Positions 1 through 9,055 of a stretch of 25,398 nt of DNA are shown in pieces. Under the pieces are notes generated by a model that was not told where the DNA came from, did no database searches, and saw nothing but the letters and a program-made list of their open reading frames with translations. How positions within the stretch are numbered: the stretch's first letter is position 1; the number at the start of each line of letters is the position of its first letter. Source of the DNA: Priapulus caudatus (Eukaryota; Priapulida; Priapulimorpha; Priapulimorphida; Priapulidae); the NCBI RefSeq assembly GCF_000485595.1, contig NW_014578685.1:27726-53123 (forward strand). Direction: 5' to 3'. The position numbers were made by a program, and so were the translations under genes.

Positions 1-140
1 CGCCGACAGAACTTTGCATCGTACAACTCGCATTTCACCCATACAATAAAGTCAATATAAAAGGAAGTAAGATAGGGTGACCGATAGGTCTCGAACTGCT
101 TCTCCTCGTCATGCAGCGCTGTCAGTTTCCTCGCCATCAT
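1..140 (-). CDS. Possible partial coding exon at window edge, unknown product
   Basis: A minus-strand frame opens with two adjacent ATG codons (first at 140, second at 137) and stays open to the window edge, about 46 codons. The N-terminus reads MARKLTALHDEEKQFETY, a charged, protein-like composition. I do not recognise a family. It lies outside the left LTR of the Gypsy element, so it could be the first exon of a host gene or another repeat. The length is not statistically compelling: an open run of this size arises by chance fairly often, and there is no clear splice donor. The later residues are less protein-like than the first twenty. Confidence 0.2.
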   Translation of the reverse strand, partial: MMARKLTALHDEEKQFETYRSPYLTSFYIDFIVWVKCELYDAKFCR

Positions 141-608
141 CGCCGACTGGGTGGATCGTGTCAAAGAACATGGCGGTGGAACATGCCTGCTTCAATGAAA
201 GGAGAACAGCATCACTCGAAAGCTGAGCTTTTTTCCGTTCCAGACACTGAAGTTACATTCTTCTTTCTGGCACCTTTTAAAATGTCCTGTGAATCTGCGA
301 TGGTAACTGGCTGTAACTGTAATATAAAATGCACCTATTAAAATAAACTACTACAATATAATCAGGAGTGAATAATAATAGATTTGTAGATAATAGATAA
401 TGTATTTTTAAGCAACGATGTAGTAAGCGATTAGACATACCGGTAGGCCCCTACTGTCAAAAAACATAAATCATTTTAATATTGTAATGGGAATATGTTT
501 TAGTAATTACATTTACGAAGTAGGTCGGCCAATTTAGAAACAAATGATATTTATTTTCAGTATACTTACTTCTTTGCGAAATGATTTATTCCATTCACAT
601 GCCCTACT
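141..608. other. Left flank of the nested transposon block, no gene seen
   Basis: AT-rich sequence between the possible edge exon and the Gypsy 3' LTR. Only short ORFs without recognisable motifs are present. It has no simple repeat of note and no clear target-site duplication matching the bases after the other Gypsy LTR (14217 onward). Confidence 0.5.
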
Positions 609-789
609 TGTAAAGTCATGCCTATAACTTCAGTGAGGACAAACACTTTATATATTTTCCAGAATGAACCTTTATTCTGATACTCCATTTCCATTCCTTT
701 GCCACGCCTCCCTGCCTCACGCACGCCATCTCCCGGCACGTATAGTGACCGTCTAACAGAGTGTTAGCTAATTAACAGAATAACATTAC
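609..789 (-). repeat. Gypsy 3' LTR, split by the BEL insertion
   Basis: About 95% identical to 14035-14216 by eye. It carries an AATAAA on the minus strand (TTTATT around 671). The LTR stops at the ATTAC of 785-789, where the BEL insertion begins. Its last base and the adjoining polypurine tract continue at 9667-9680, after a second ATTAC at 9662-9666. Confidence 0.93.
785..789. repeat. 5-bp target-site duplication (ATTAC), left copy
   Basis: ATTAC here and at 9662-9666 directly flank the BEL composite (790-9661). In the uninterrupted Gypsy LTR at 14211-14215 the same ATTAC occurs once, which confirms that it was duplicated on insertion. Confidence 0.93.
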
Positions 790-1074
790 TGGATCGCTCC
801 AGAGGCAAGAAACTCAAACGTCTTAACGCTCCCGTTTAAATGATATAACCCTTACATGGTTTTTATTTAATCTGCAAGAACAGAACAATTACAAATGCAT
901 TAGATGCCACATTCACCATAACGAACATAAATCCAACATGGCTACCATCCTGCCACAAGTGTGAACACGCCCCTTTTTTGACGAATACTAGAAACCGTAC
1001 GTTTACTCAATAAAGATATATAAACATAACCAAAATTTCAAACCCGTATGCCAACATAGTTTACCTGCATACTG
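790..1074 (-). repeat. Inverted BEL LTR, outer part (U5 and R side)
   Basis: Reverse complement of the 3' portion of the BEL LTR (compare 9377-9661), beginning TGGATCGCTCC. It shows roughly eight differences from the two direct copies, which differ from each other at only about three sites. It is interrupted at 1074/1075 by the hAT element and resumes at 5208. Confidence 0.92.
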
Positions 1075-1090
1075 CAGGGGCGGATTCAGG
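1075..1090 (+). repeat. hAT left terminal inverted repeat
   Basis: CAGGGGCGGATTCAGG matches the right terminus (5192-5207, reverse complement) at 15 of 16 positions. The next roughly 50 bases are G- then C-rich (GTGCAGGGGGTGCGCACCCCC) and form a subterminal palindrome. Confidence 0.88.
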
Positions 1091-1420
1091 GGGGGGGTGC
1101 AGGGGGTGCGCACCCCCCCCTTAATTTAAGTATGTGCCCTTTTTTAAGAATGTGCCCTTTTTTTCAGGCCCCTCGCAAATTTTTTTAAAGATTTTTTACT
1201 GGAAACCAAATTTACTCACAAAATACGGCGCTTCTGTTCCCCCAGCACTGGTAGTGCTAGACTGCTTTTCTGTCTCTTCACTACGTGTAATATACGATAG
1301 TAATATATGGCAAGGGACTAGTCTACGATAGTGCAAGATACGCAGCGACCTCTTTTAAGCTTTCAGGACAGTCCACCGGCTTCTACAACGTTCGGTAATC
1401 TTCGGGACCATTCGGGACAT

Positions 1421-1433
1421 TTCCAGAAAATTC
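1421..1433. promoter_or_regulatory. Perfect three-unit heat shock element match
   Basis: TTCCAGAAAATTC fits TTCnnGAAnnTTC exactly, the binding consensus of metazoan heat shock factor. It sits 26 bp upstream of a TATA box (1460-1467). Further TTC units lie just 5' (TTCGGGACCATTCGGGACA) and 3' (GTTCTAAAAGATTC). Seen: the motif and spacing. Inferred: that it drives heat-responsive transcription of the hAT element. Confidence 0.6.
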
Positions 1434-1459
1434 TGGTGTTCTAAAAGATTCGCTGGTTC

Positions 1460-1467
1460 TATATAAG
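1460..1467 (+). promoter_or_regulatory. TATA box of the hAT element
   Basis: TATATAAG in the context TTCTATATAAGGCTCACA, with a possible initiator about 20-30 bp downstream. It lies 5' of the first ATG codons of the element (1490, 1597) and 3' of the heat shock element. Confidence 0.55.
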
Positions 1468-1596
1468 GCTCACAAACACAACAGTGAAAATGTTTGAAGA
1501 TACGACAATTTGCAGTGTCATGGCTGACCGTGTTGTGATTTCTTCGTTCAACTGAACATGTTCAATAAATGAGATATTTTTGCACATGTGACAGTA

Positions 1597-4500
1597 TGCC
1601 GAACCAGAAACGGAACAAGAGACTGAAGGAGCGACTTAGAAATGAAATTGCAGCGAAATGTATGCGTATAAACAGACTGTATGAGGTATTTCTATCTTAA
1701 AATATTTTGTAAAATGTTTAATTAATTATTACTTTTTTCAAACTAGTGGGGACTTGCATGTGATGCGACATGGGCCGGCTCATGAAGCATGAAGCTATAC
1801 TTCATATAACCTATTGCTTCAATCATGATGTGCTACCTGACACTCACCCACCCAGGCACCATATCCATAGCCTATACACCTAGGGCAGGCTAATTGCCTG
1901 TCAACAATAACAATAATTATATGATCAGAATCAGCATGGACTCTGGGCTAATGCCTATTTAATTTTCATTAAACAGAAGTCGTGAACCGGCTCCAGCTAT
2001 TCCGGATCGCAATGATGGTGAGAATCCTACTGATCGCAATGATGGTGAGAATCCTACTGATCGCAATGATGATGAGAATCCTGCTGATCGCAATGATGGT
2101 GAGAATCCTACTGATCGCAATGATGGGGAGAATCCTACTGATCGCAATGATGGGGAGAATCCTGCTGATTGCAATGATGGGGAGAATCCTGCTGATCGCA
2201 ATGATGGGGAGAATCCTGCTGATCGCAATGATGGTGAGAATCCTACTGATCGCAATGATGGTGAGAATCCTACTGATCGCAATGATGGTGAGAATCTACT
2301 GATCGTCAATGATGTGCAGAATCCTGACTGATCGCATAATGGGGAGAATCCTACTGATCGCAATGATGGTGAGAATCCTACTGATCGCAATGATGGGGAG
2401 AATCCTGCTGATCGCAATGATGGTGAGAATCCTACTGATTGCAATGATGGGGAGAATCCTGCTGATCGCAAAAGTCCTACTTGTTACGATGTTGGAAATA
2501 TTGTAAATGGAAAAGTGCCGTTGATATCACTAACAATGGAACAGAAAGTGAAATACATAAAAGATCACTCCAAACCTTCCAAGAATCTCGGCTCTGTACT
2601 CAAACTGTGAACAGAACAAATCAAGGACGGTCATATGAATTGGTATTCCAGACACAGTGGCTGGAACAGTTTGCATGGCTTGAGTACAGTTCAGTTCTAG
2701 GAGGAGGTATCTGCAAATACTGTGTACTTTTCCCACCAAAGAACACTAAAATCTGTACTGGTGTGCTTGTGTCAACACCCTAACAAACCTTAAGAAAGCT
2801 ACGGGAAAAGATGGGTTTTGGTTAGACTTAGTACATTTGATTATCATAAACAGGCAGTAAGTGCAGGATGTGAGTTAGTACATGCATTAAATAATCCAAC
2901 CCAGACAATACCATATCATAATGTCATGTGAGAATCAACAGATTTATGATAAAAATCTGCAATTCTGAAGTCAATTGTTGTGTTGTATTACTGTGTGGAA
3001 AGCAAAAATATAGCCTTACGTGGCCATCGGATGACAATACGGAAAAGTGTAGTGGCACGTGTAACAAAGCAACTTCTTGGCTATCCTAAATCACATTGCT
3101 TCGTCTGACCTAGTTTTGCGGGATCACTTAGAGAATGGCAAACGGAATTCTCGATATACATCTAAAACTATTCAGAACGAAATCATAGAGATTATTGGTG
3201 ACAATATTCGTAGACGTTTGACTGAATGCTTGCAAGCTGATGATTCCTTCTTTACGATCATGGGTGATGAAGTCACGGATTCTCATGGAAACCGGAAGTT
3301 CTAGCTGTCTGTTTGCGCTTCCTTGACACAATAAAGACCCCACCTGGAGTAAAGGAAGTGTTTTTTGACTTTATTTACTTGGAAAGAACAACTGGTGAGT
3401 CGATCAGCAATGCTATTGTTGACTGCCTCTTTCGAAGAGGTATAGATATCAGAAAAGCTCGTGGTCAGAGTTACGATGGTGCCTCCTGCATGTCATCAGC
3501 CAGAGTTGGCGTTCAAGGACGCATTAAAGAACTAGCTCCCCGTGCAGTATACACACACTGTAATTGCCACGTACTGAACTTATCCATAGCAGCAGCATGC
3601 AAAGTACCAGCAATCAGAAACATGATTGCCTAGTGTCAATGAGATCTTCAAGTTCTTTGATTACTCACCTAAAAGGCAGAGATATTTGGAAGAAATTCTG
3701 GATGAGAAGGAAGATAGTCCATCGGTAAAAAGCTAAAAGGACTATGTAAGACACGATGGTTGAAAGACACACATGCTATGAAACGTTTGAAGAACTTTAC
3801 CCATCATTATGCCAATGCCTTGAGAGAATGCTCAATCCAGCAGAAAATGACCAGCCATGGAACTGGCATCGTGACACCAGAGTCTCAGCACAAGGCCTGC
3901 TTTCAACTCTGACTTCGTTCAAGTTCATTGTTACATTCTATACAACAAGATTCACTTCACTGTCTAAAGTCTCTTGCACAGAAGTTGCAAGAGAATGGAC
4001 TTGATGTTATTGATGCCTATAGCAAAATCGACGCAAAAAGAAGAAAATCTCAGATTTCAGAACAAATATAGATATAGAATTTATTGATTGGTTCAGTGAT
4101 GCAACAAAGATGGCAGAAAACATTGGTAGCCAGGTTCAAATGCCGCGCCTAGTAGGACAACAGGTCCACCGTGCGAATGCGAATGCCACCACCCCATTGG
4201 AGTACTACAAGAAGAATGTGGCGATTCCATTCTTAGATCACTTGACCCATGAGCTGGACTCTCGTTTCCGCCAAGAAACAGGGCAGGTGGGGACATATTT
4301 CACCTGATGCCATGCTCCATCGTCAAATGTACAGACTTTGATGCATTATGTGAGAAATTATCTTACTGGAGGATGATCTGCCGAATCCAACAGCCCTCAA
4401 GAATGAACTCAAGGAGTGGGCCAATACCTGGAGGGTGAACGCAGTAGACTCCATTCCAAAGAATTTTATTCAGTGTTATAGTGTAGCTGACAATGATGAA

Positions 4501-4700
4501 TTCTAAACATTAAAGTTCTTTTGCATGTTGGGTGTACATTGCAGTAGGTAGTGCTGAAGCAGAGCAGTCTTTTTCTTGCATTCGACGTTTGAAAACATAC
4601 CTCCGCAGCAACATGTGTCAAGAACGGTTGGCCTCATTAGCTCTCATGAATATACACACAGCTTGGCAATATCAGTAGCTGATGTATGCAATGAATTCGT
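1597..4700 (+). pseudogene. hAT transposase pseudogene (TTF zinc finger, DUF4371, hATC)
   Basis: In order: a basic N-terminal piece starting MPNQKRNKRLKERLRNE (1597); a tandem nonapeptide region (2005-2467); a TTF-like zinc finger with WLEYS and CKYCVLF (about 2655-2745); DUF4371/RNase H-like segments at 3077-3304 (GDEVTDSHGN) and 3313-3633 (LERTTGES, GQSYDGASCMSS, YTHCNCHVLNL); further pieces at 3756-4004 and 4110-4307; and a hATC dimerisation domain at about 4544-4690 (GSAEAEQSFSCIRRLKTYLR, then ERLASLALMNIHTAW). This is the layout of the large ZMYM-like/THAP12-like hAT transposases of animals. Stops and frameshifts near 2783, 3304, 3635, 4004 and 4307 destroy the reading frame. GAG|GTATTT near 1684 and a pyrimidine-AG near 1976 could be intron borders, but their phases disagree, so this is unproven. 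Confidence 0.85.
2005..2467 (+). repeat. 27-bp tandem repeat encoding a nonapeptide, about 17 copies
   Basis: The unit is GATCGCAATGATGGTGAGAATCCT(A/G)CT, in frame D-R-N-D-G-E-N-P-(T/A). Copies 1-10 are all exact 27-mers differing only at a few sites (GGT/GGG/GAT, ACT/GCT, CGC/TGC). Copies 11-13 carry indels that break the frame. The period is a multiple of three and most substitutions are silent or conservative, which indicates that the array expanded inside a coding sequence. The open frames read on the other strand and in the other plus frames through this array are by-products of its periodicity. Confidence 0.95.
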
Positions 4701-4710
4701 TAGAAAGCAC

Positions 4711-4789
4711 AAACGTAGACTTTTCAAAACAGCCTCATTTTTGAATAGTCACTATTCAAAACGAGACTGTTTTGAAAAGGTCTACGTTT
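4711..4789. repeat. Near-perfect 39-bp arm inverted repeat near the hAT 3' end
   Basis: Arms starting AAACGTAGACTTTTCAAAAC and ending GTTTTGAAAAGGTCTACGTTT fold onto each other across a 1-base centre with a few mismatches or bulges. It lies just after the hATC domain and could form a strong hairpin in RNA or single-stranded DNA. Function unknown. Confidence 0.85.
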
Positions 4790-5191
4790 TAAGTCTAGTA
4801 TTGTTGAATAACCTATAACATTTAACATAAACTGGTCACACTACACTACATTTTAAACTTAGTAAAATGGTTAAAAAAATCATCATACTAAAAATTAGTT
4901 ATAATGTATTATTATTGGTCAGTGAAGCGATTATAAATGATGTAATTTCAAATAAATATTTCTCATTGAAACTTATGGTATTTAGATCCTTTAAAAATCA
5001 CCTGACAATGCAGGAAATGCCATTTCCGGGGTCTAAATTTAAAAAAAAATCTGGGGGAGTGCCCCCATACCCCCCCCTCCGCTGTCCGCTTCGCGCCTCC
5101 GGCTTTCGGCGCTCGCCGCGTGCACCTTCACCACACGCTCCATCCATAACAGTTGCCCTTTTTATTTATTGCACCCCCCCCTTACAGAAAT

Positions 5192-5207
5192 CCTGTATCC
5201 GCCCCTG
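5192..5207 (-). repeat. hAT right terminal inverted repeat
   Basis: CCTGTATCCGCCCCTG, the reverse complement of the left terminus with one mismatch. Inward lies a GC-rich stretch (5050-5125) with CTGGGGGAGTGCCCCC, a short subterminal palindrome, then a run of C. Confidence 0.88.
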
Positions 5208-5254
5208 ATACTCCATACAAATACATAAGTCTACACATTTATATAAATGCATGA
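5208..5254 (-). repeat. Inverted BEL LTR, inner part, ending at the LTR-LTR junction
   Basis: Continuation of the inverted LTR after the hAT insertion. It matches the reverse complement of about 9335-9378. Homology ends at about 5253-5255 (ATGCATGAT), where sequence matching the direct LTR begins (TTATGTATTTG). The two LTR pieces overlap by two or three bases of microhomology. Confidence 0.88.
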
Positions 5255-5557
5255 TTTATGTATTTGTATAGAGTATGCAGGTAAACTATGTTGGCATACG
5301 GGTTTGAAATTATGGTTATGTTTATATATCTTTATTGAGTAAACGTACGGTTTCTAGTATTCGTCAAAAGAGGGGCGTGTTCACACTTGTGGCAGGATGG
5401 TAAGCCTGTTGGATTTATGTTCGTTATGGTGAATGTGGCATCTAATGCATGTGTAATTGTTCTGTTCTTGCAGATTAAATAAAAACCATTTAACGGTTAT
5501 ATATCATTTCAACGGGAGCGTTAAGACGTTTGAGTTTCCTGCCTCTGGAGCGATCCA
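5255..5557 (+). repeat. Direct 5' BEL LTR, truncated at its U3 side
   Basis: Nearly identical to 9359-9661 (about three differences) and ending GAGCGATCCA. It contains AATAAA near 5477. It lacks about the first 300 bp of the LTR seen at 9056-9661. Confidence 0.9.
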
Positions 5558-5603
5558 TCAATTTAATTTCAACGCTAACCTGGGACGTCTCAGAGGAGGA
5601 AGA

Positions 5604-6248
5604 ATGGCCGATGAAAAAGAAAAAGAAAACAGCGGCAAACTGAAGCTGAAACGAAGGGGAGCAAAAGCCAAGCTCACTAGGTACGGCCACGGAATACAGT
5701 TATTAATATCCGAAAGCCGCAGTAAGGCAGAGATGCGAAGCTCCTTCGTCAAGTATGAGCAGGCCTACCAAGAGGTACAGGAGGCACACGATAAATTCAC
5801 CATGACCGTCGAGGATGACAGTGAATTTGAAAAGGAAGAGGAATGGATGGAGGTATGTCAGAAGAAATTTATGAAGCTTCAGATTGCTGTCACTGACTAC
5901 TACCCCATCAGTGAGGAATCTACGGATTCAGCTGCCGAAAATCAGGCTGGGAATTGCCCAGTGGATGAGACTAGCCTACCGGAGGAGATTAGAATAGCTG
6001 AGACCAATCCTTCTCCATCACCAGCTGTCAGTAACTCAAGGAGCAGTTTTAAGATGGAAAGACCTAAATTGCCAAGGTTCAGTGGTGATGTAAGAGACTA
6101 TTGCGTATTCAAGTCAGACTTTATGCACCTCATCGAGGGTAATTATGGAGAAAGGGATGCAATCATGATATTGCAAACCTGCCTACAAGGACGTCCTCTA
6201 GAGCTCATTACATCGTGTCAGATTATGAAGCTGCCTGGGAACAGTTAG
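5604..6248 (+). pseudogene. gag: BEL gag, N-terminal part (DUF1759-like)
   Basis: The frame begins at the first ATG downstream of the LTR (5604, MADEKEKENSG) and runs to a stop at 6248. It has a charged, helical N-terminus (residues about 1-110), then the DUF1759-type motif KLPRFSGDVRDY followed by FKSDFMHLIEG and ILQTCLQGRPLELI. DUF1759 is the typical gag domain of BEL/Pao elements. The frame is then lost: the natural continuation SDYEAAWEQLDSIYG lies in the next ORF, so a small indel occurred at about 6205-6215. An upstream in-frame ATG at 5457 lies within the LTR and is unlikely to be the start. Confidence 0.85.
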
Positions 6249-7262
6249 ATTCCATCTATGGTAATCCGAGGGTTGTGGCAGATGCAATAATTTATGATTT
6301 TTCGAGGTTTAGGCCTCTAAGAGAGCAAGAGGATGGTCGTTTTTGTGAGTTGGTACAGCTGGTAGGAAGAAGTTTCAACACGTTGAAGGAAGTTGGGCAA
6401 GTGAACGATATGGATAATAACAACATGTTAGCCATGATAGAGAGAAAGATGGGTTCAGGCGATAGGAAGGTGTGGTTCAGGCATCAGGAGATGGAGAAAG
6501 ATCCTGCTTCTCTCCAAATGTTACTTCGTTGGATGGGTGGAGAAATGAAAGCAAGAATGCGTGCAGCCGCACCTATCAGAAGTGACTCTCGTCAGGCAAC
6601 AGTTGGTCATATGTCACAGGCCCAGGACAAGGATAATTTACAAGCTCAGTCCTCAAGTTTTCACCGATGCTGGATTTGTCAAACCGGAGATCACTGGATC
6701 GACCAGTGTAAAAAGCTGATCTCAAAGACAGCACCGGAGAGGTGGCACTTCCTAAAGGAGAATCATGCCTGTTTTAGTTGTTTAAAAAAGGCAGGAAGAA
6801 ACCACCAGATGTCTACCTGCAAGAGGAGGCGCCAATGTCCAGAGCAGAAAAATGGGCAGAGGTGCAGATATTTCCACCACCCTCTGGTTCATGCAGAGGG
6901 CAACAGCAATAGCCGAGATGAAAGTCAAGGTGGAAGAGTTGGTGTAGCTTCAGTGGGCGCTAAAGAAGCCCTGCTCCCACTAGTTACAGTAGAGGTTATG
7001 GGCTACAGAGGAAAGGTTAAGAAAGGAAATGTGCTACTAGATTCAGGCGCCCAGATTAGTCTCATAAGACAGGAAATCGCATCAGAGCTGCTGTTAAAGG
7101 GTGTGCCAACTACAATCACTGTCACCAAGATTGGAGAAGACGAGGAACTACTGCAAACAAATAAGTACAGAGTGCCCATCAGAGAGGTGGAAAGGGGTGG
7201 CAAACCTTTTATGGTATGTGCAGTAGGAATTTCCTGCATCAGCGAGAATGTAGCTGCAGTGG
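6215..7262 (+). pseudogene. gag-pro: BEL gag C-terminus, zinc knuckles and DUF1758-like protease
   Basis: It continues gag with AAWEQLDSIYGNP. Two Cys/His knuckles follow: CWICQTGDHWIDQC (about 6670-6711) and CFSCLKKAGRNHQMSTC (about 6770-6820), then the BEL-typical HHPLVH. The aspartic protease motif VLLDSGAQISLIR lies near 7030-7070 with the D-S-G-A active-site loop. The protease domain ends abruptly at about 7255-7262, where the next conserved BEL block (GPIFLHVTETEWP, in another frame) belongs far downstream, after RNase H. The frame itself runs on to a stop at 7294. Between them the complete RT and RNase H have been deleted. Confidence 0.88.
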
Positions 7263-7883
7263 AAGGAAGGACCTATCTTTCTACACGTAACTGAGACGGA
7301 GTGGCCAGTAGACGGGGCAGTAATTGATCAGCATGCTATTGATAAAGAGAAACGAAAGTTGCAGGCAGTGCTGGCAGTAAGTGAAGCAAGGGAGCTGATG
7401 GACTGCAGCAGGTTTTCCAGTTGGAGAAAACTAGTGAGAGTGACGGCATATGTGCTGAGGTTTGTGCATAGACTTAAAATTGCACAAAGAACTGGTGGGA
7501 CAGACGGCGAGGACCATTCTCTGAAACCAGAAGAGCTGACAGAGGCAGAGAATATGTTAATCAGAGGAGCTCAGACCACCCTGCATGCTCGTCTTGAAAA
7601 GAGTGAATTTAAGACACTGAGTCCTTATGTAGATGACGACGGAATTATCCGAGTTGGTGGTAGGACAGATAAATCCCTACTGTTCTATGAAATGAGACAT
7701 CCGGCTCTCCTGCCGCGGGATCAGTGGATATCGTTACTCATCACTCGTCATATGCATGAGATCGGGCATAGCGGCGTGGCATCCACGACAGGCAAGGTCA
7801 GAAGAAAAGACTGGATTTTACAAGGGCACAAACTCGCAAAAACTGTGAATTTACAAGCGCACAAACTCGCAAAAGATGTGTAA
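7260..7883 (+). pseudogene. pol: BEL pol: post-RNase H linker and integrase zinc-binding region
   Basis: The open frame holds GPIFLHVTETEWP (the conserved segment after BEL RNase H), SSWRKLVRVTAYVLRFVHR (integrase N-terminal helix region), then HPALLPRDQWISLLI and the zinc-binding RHMHEIGHSG. The zinc-binding CVKC pair is encoded at 7877-7888 in another frame. A tandem duplication of about 33 bp (about 7818-7882, TTTACAAG-GCACAAACTCGCAAAA twice) lies between the two halves and coincides with the frameshift and stop. Confidence 0.83.
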
Positions 7884-8509
7884 AGTGCAGAGAGCTCGAG
7901 CACAGAGTAGAAGTTCAGTTAATGTCAGAACTACCAGGGCATCGAGTGACACCTTTCACCCCGCCATTCTACAGCACAGCATGCGACTATTTTGGCCCAT
8001 TCAGAGTAAGAATTACCCGTAACACAACCGCAAAGTGCTATGGGGTAATTTTCACATGCCTCAACTCGAGAGCGGTTCATCTCGAACTAGCTACAGACTG
8101 CTCGACCATGGAATTTCTACAAGTGCTGAGGGGGTTCTTTGCTGTAAGAGGCCGTCCCGCCTACCTGCTGAGTGATAATGGCACACAGTTTGTAGGTGCT
8201 GAACGGGAACTGCGTGAAAACATTAGAGGGTGGGATAAGCAGCAGTTACAGGAGTTTTGTGCAGACAAAGGCACAAGCTGGAGATTCACCACCTCTGCAG
8301 CACCACACCAGAATGGATGTGCAGAGGCCCTAGTAAAGAGTTGCAAGAGTGCACTAACACTAAAGAAGGCCATCGGAGAACAGGTTCTTACGTCATTCGA
8401 ATTGCTCACCTGGCTGTTTGAAGTGGCGAATCTGGTCAACCAACGTCCAATGGCCGCATCCCGAATGATCCAGACGACGGAAGTTATCTGTGCCCCAACG
8501 ACATGCTGA
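7877..8509 (+). pseudogene. int: BEL integrase catalytic core
   Basis: After CVKCRELEHRVEVQL and MSELPGHRVTPFTPPF the rve-type core shows ACDYFGPF (first Asp), LLSDNGTQF (second Asp) and APHQNGCAEALVKS (Glu). Counting from the Met at 7922 these are D22, D85 and E135, so the catalytic triad is kept. C-terminal residues are typical of Pao/BEL (LLTWLFEVANLVNQRPMA). The frame ends at 8509, just where the DUF5641 region begins in an overlapping frame, which implies one more small indel. The core would have inserted cDNA ends into target DNA. Confidence 0.9.
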
Positions 8510-8880
8510 TGGGAAGAGCTTCGAACGACATACCACAAGGGCCCTTCAGAGAGACGAAGAACCCTAGACATCGAGTGGAGTACGTCCAAAGGATCGTCAA
8601 TTCGTTTTGGCAACGGTGGTCGAGAGACGTTCTACCGCTGTTAGTTCCTCGCAGAAGGTGGAATGCAGATCGACGAAACGTCCGCGTCGACGACATCGTT
8701 GTGGTAGCAGACGCGAACGCGGTGCGAGGAAAGTGGAACTTGGGTCGAGTAAACCAGGTTTATCCAGGTCCAGATGGGAGAGTTCGCAATGTCAATGTGA
8801 AGACAGCGTCTTCTGAATATCGTCGCCCCATCAGCAAAATTGCAGTAATCTACCCAGCCGAGGGATATGAAGATGAGTAG
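8503..8880 (+). pseudogene. BEL DUF5641-like C-terminal domain
   Basis: It begins LMGRASNDIPQGPF, followed by VQRIVNSFWQRWSRDVLPLL, RRRWNADRRNVRVDDIVVVA and a basic, chromatin-reader-like end (GKWNLGRVNQVYPGPDGRVR). This is the standard C-terminus of BEL/Pao polyproteins. It overlaps the preceding integrase frame by seven bases in a different frame, so the polyprotein is frameshifted here. A polypurine tract follows at 9046-9055. Confidence 0.87.
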
Positions 8881-9045
8881 ATTTTCGCGTTTGAGAGTCG
8901 AGTAGAATCTTCACGATGTAATGTGAAGTATGTTTGCCATTTAGTGACGAGATTACTGAAATGAGTCATTGATCATTTGTAGGCATTTGATTTACTTTAA
9001 GCAAGAGAATTGAGGGTTTATGTGTCTAATGAGGAAAGGCCTCAT

Positions 9046-9055
9046 GGGGGGAGGA
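9046..9055 (+). promoter_or_regulatory. BEL polypurine tract
   Basis: GGGGGGAGGA lies immediately before TGTTTCGCTG, the inferred LTR start. It is the usual plus-strand priming position for BEL elements. Confidence 0.7.

Larger units (their letters stand above)
1075..5207 (+). mobile_element. hAT DNA transposon, decayed
   Basis: The terminal inverted repeats start CAGGGGCGGATTCAGG at the left and, read from the right end inward, CAGGGGCGGATACAGG. Both are followed by G-runs typical of one widespread group of animal hAT elements. The interior encodes pieces of a TTF-zinc-finger, DUF4371 and hATC transposase. The element is inserted in the inverted BEL LTR: LTR sequence stops at 1074 and resumes at 5208. 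The flanks share ATACT (left 1069-1073, right 5208-5212), compatible with a decayed 8-bp target duplication. It is the innermost, hence most recent, layer of the nest. Confidence 0.9.

Noticed and set aside
79-140. GTTCGAGACC on the minus strand as a tRNA B box
   Set aside because: No A box at the right spacing, and neither a T-stem nor an acceptor stem can be paired. The bases fit a short open frame instead.
603-608. Target duplication for the Gypsy element (CCTACT and GGTACT)
   Set aside because: The matching TACT is offset relative to the LTR ends, so it does not directly adjoin both termini.
1067-1074. Exact 8-bp target duplication for the hAT element
   Set aside because: The flanks share only ATACT exactly (1069-1073 and 5208-5212), and the full 8 bp do not match, so it is reported only as compatible.
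2005-2467. CRISPR-like array
   Set aside because: Repeats are contiguous with no unique spacers, and the setting is a eukaryotic transposon.
1959-2506. Long Ser/Arg/Phe-repeat and Met/Leu/Ile-repeat ORFs on both strands
   Set aside because: Alternate-frame readings of the 27-bp array. Only the DRNDGENPT frame fits the transposase context.
8161-8696. Minus-strand ORFs opposite the BEL integrase and DUF5641 region
   Set aside because: Shadow frames. The plus strand carries the recognisable catalytic motifs.
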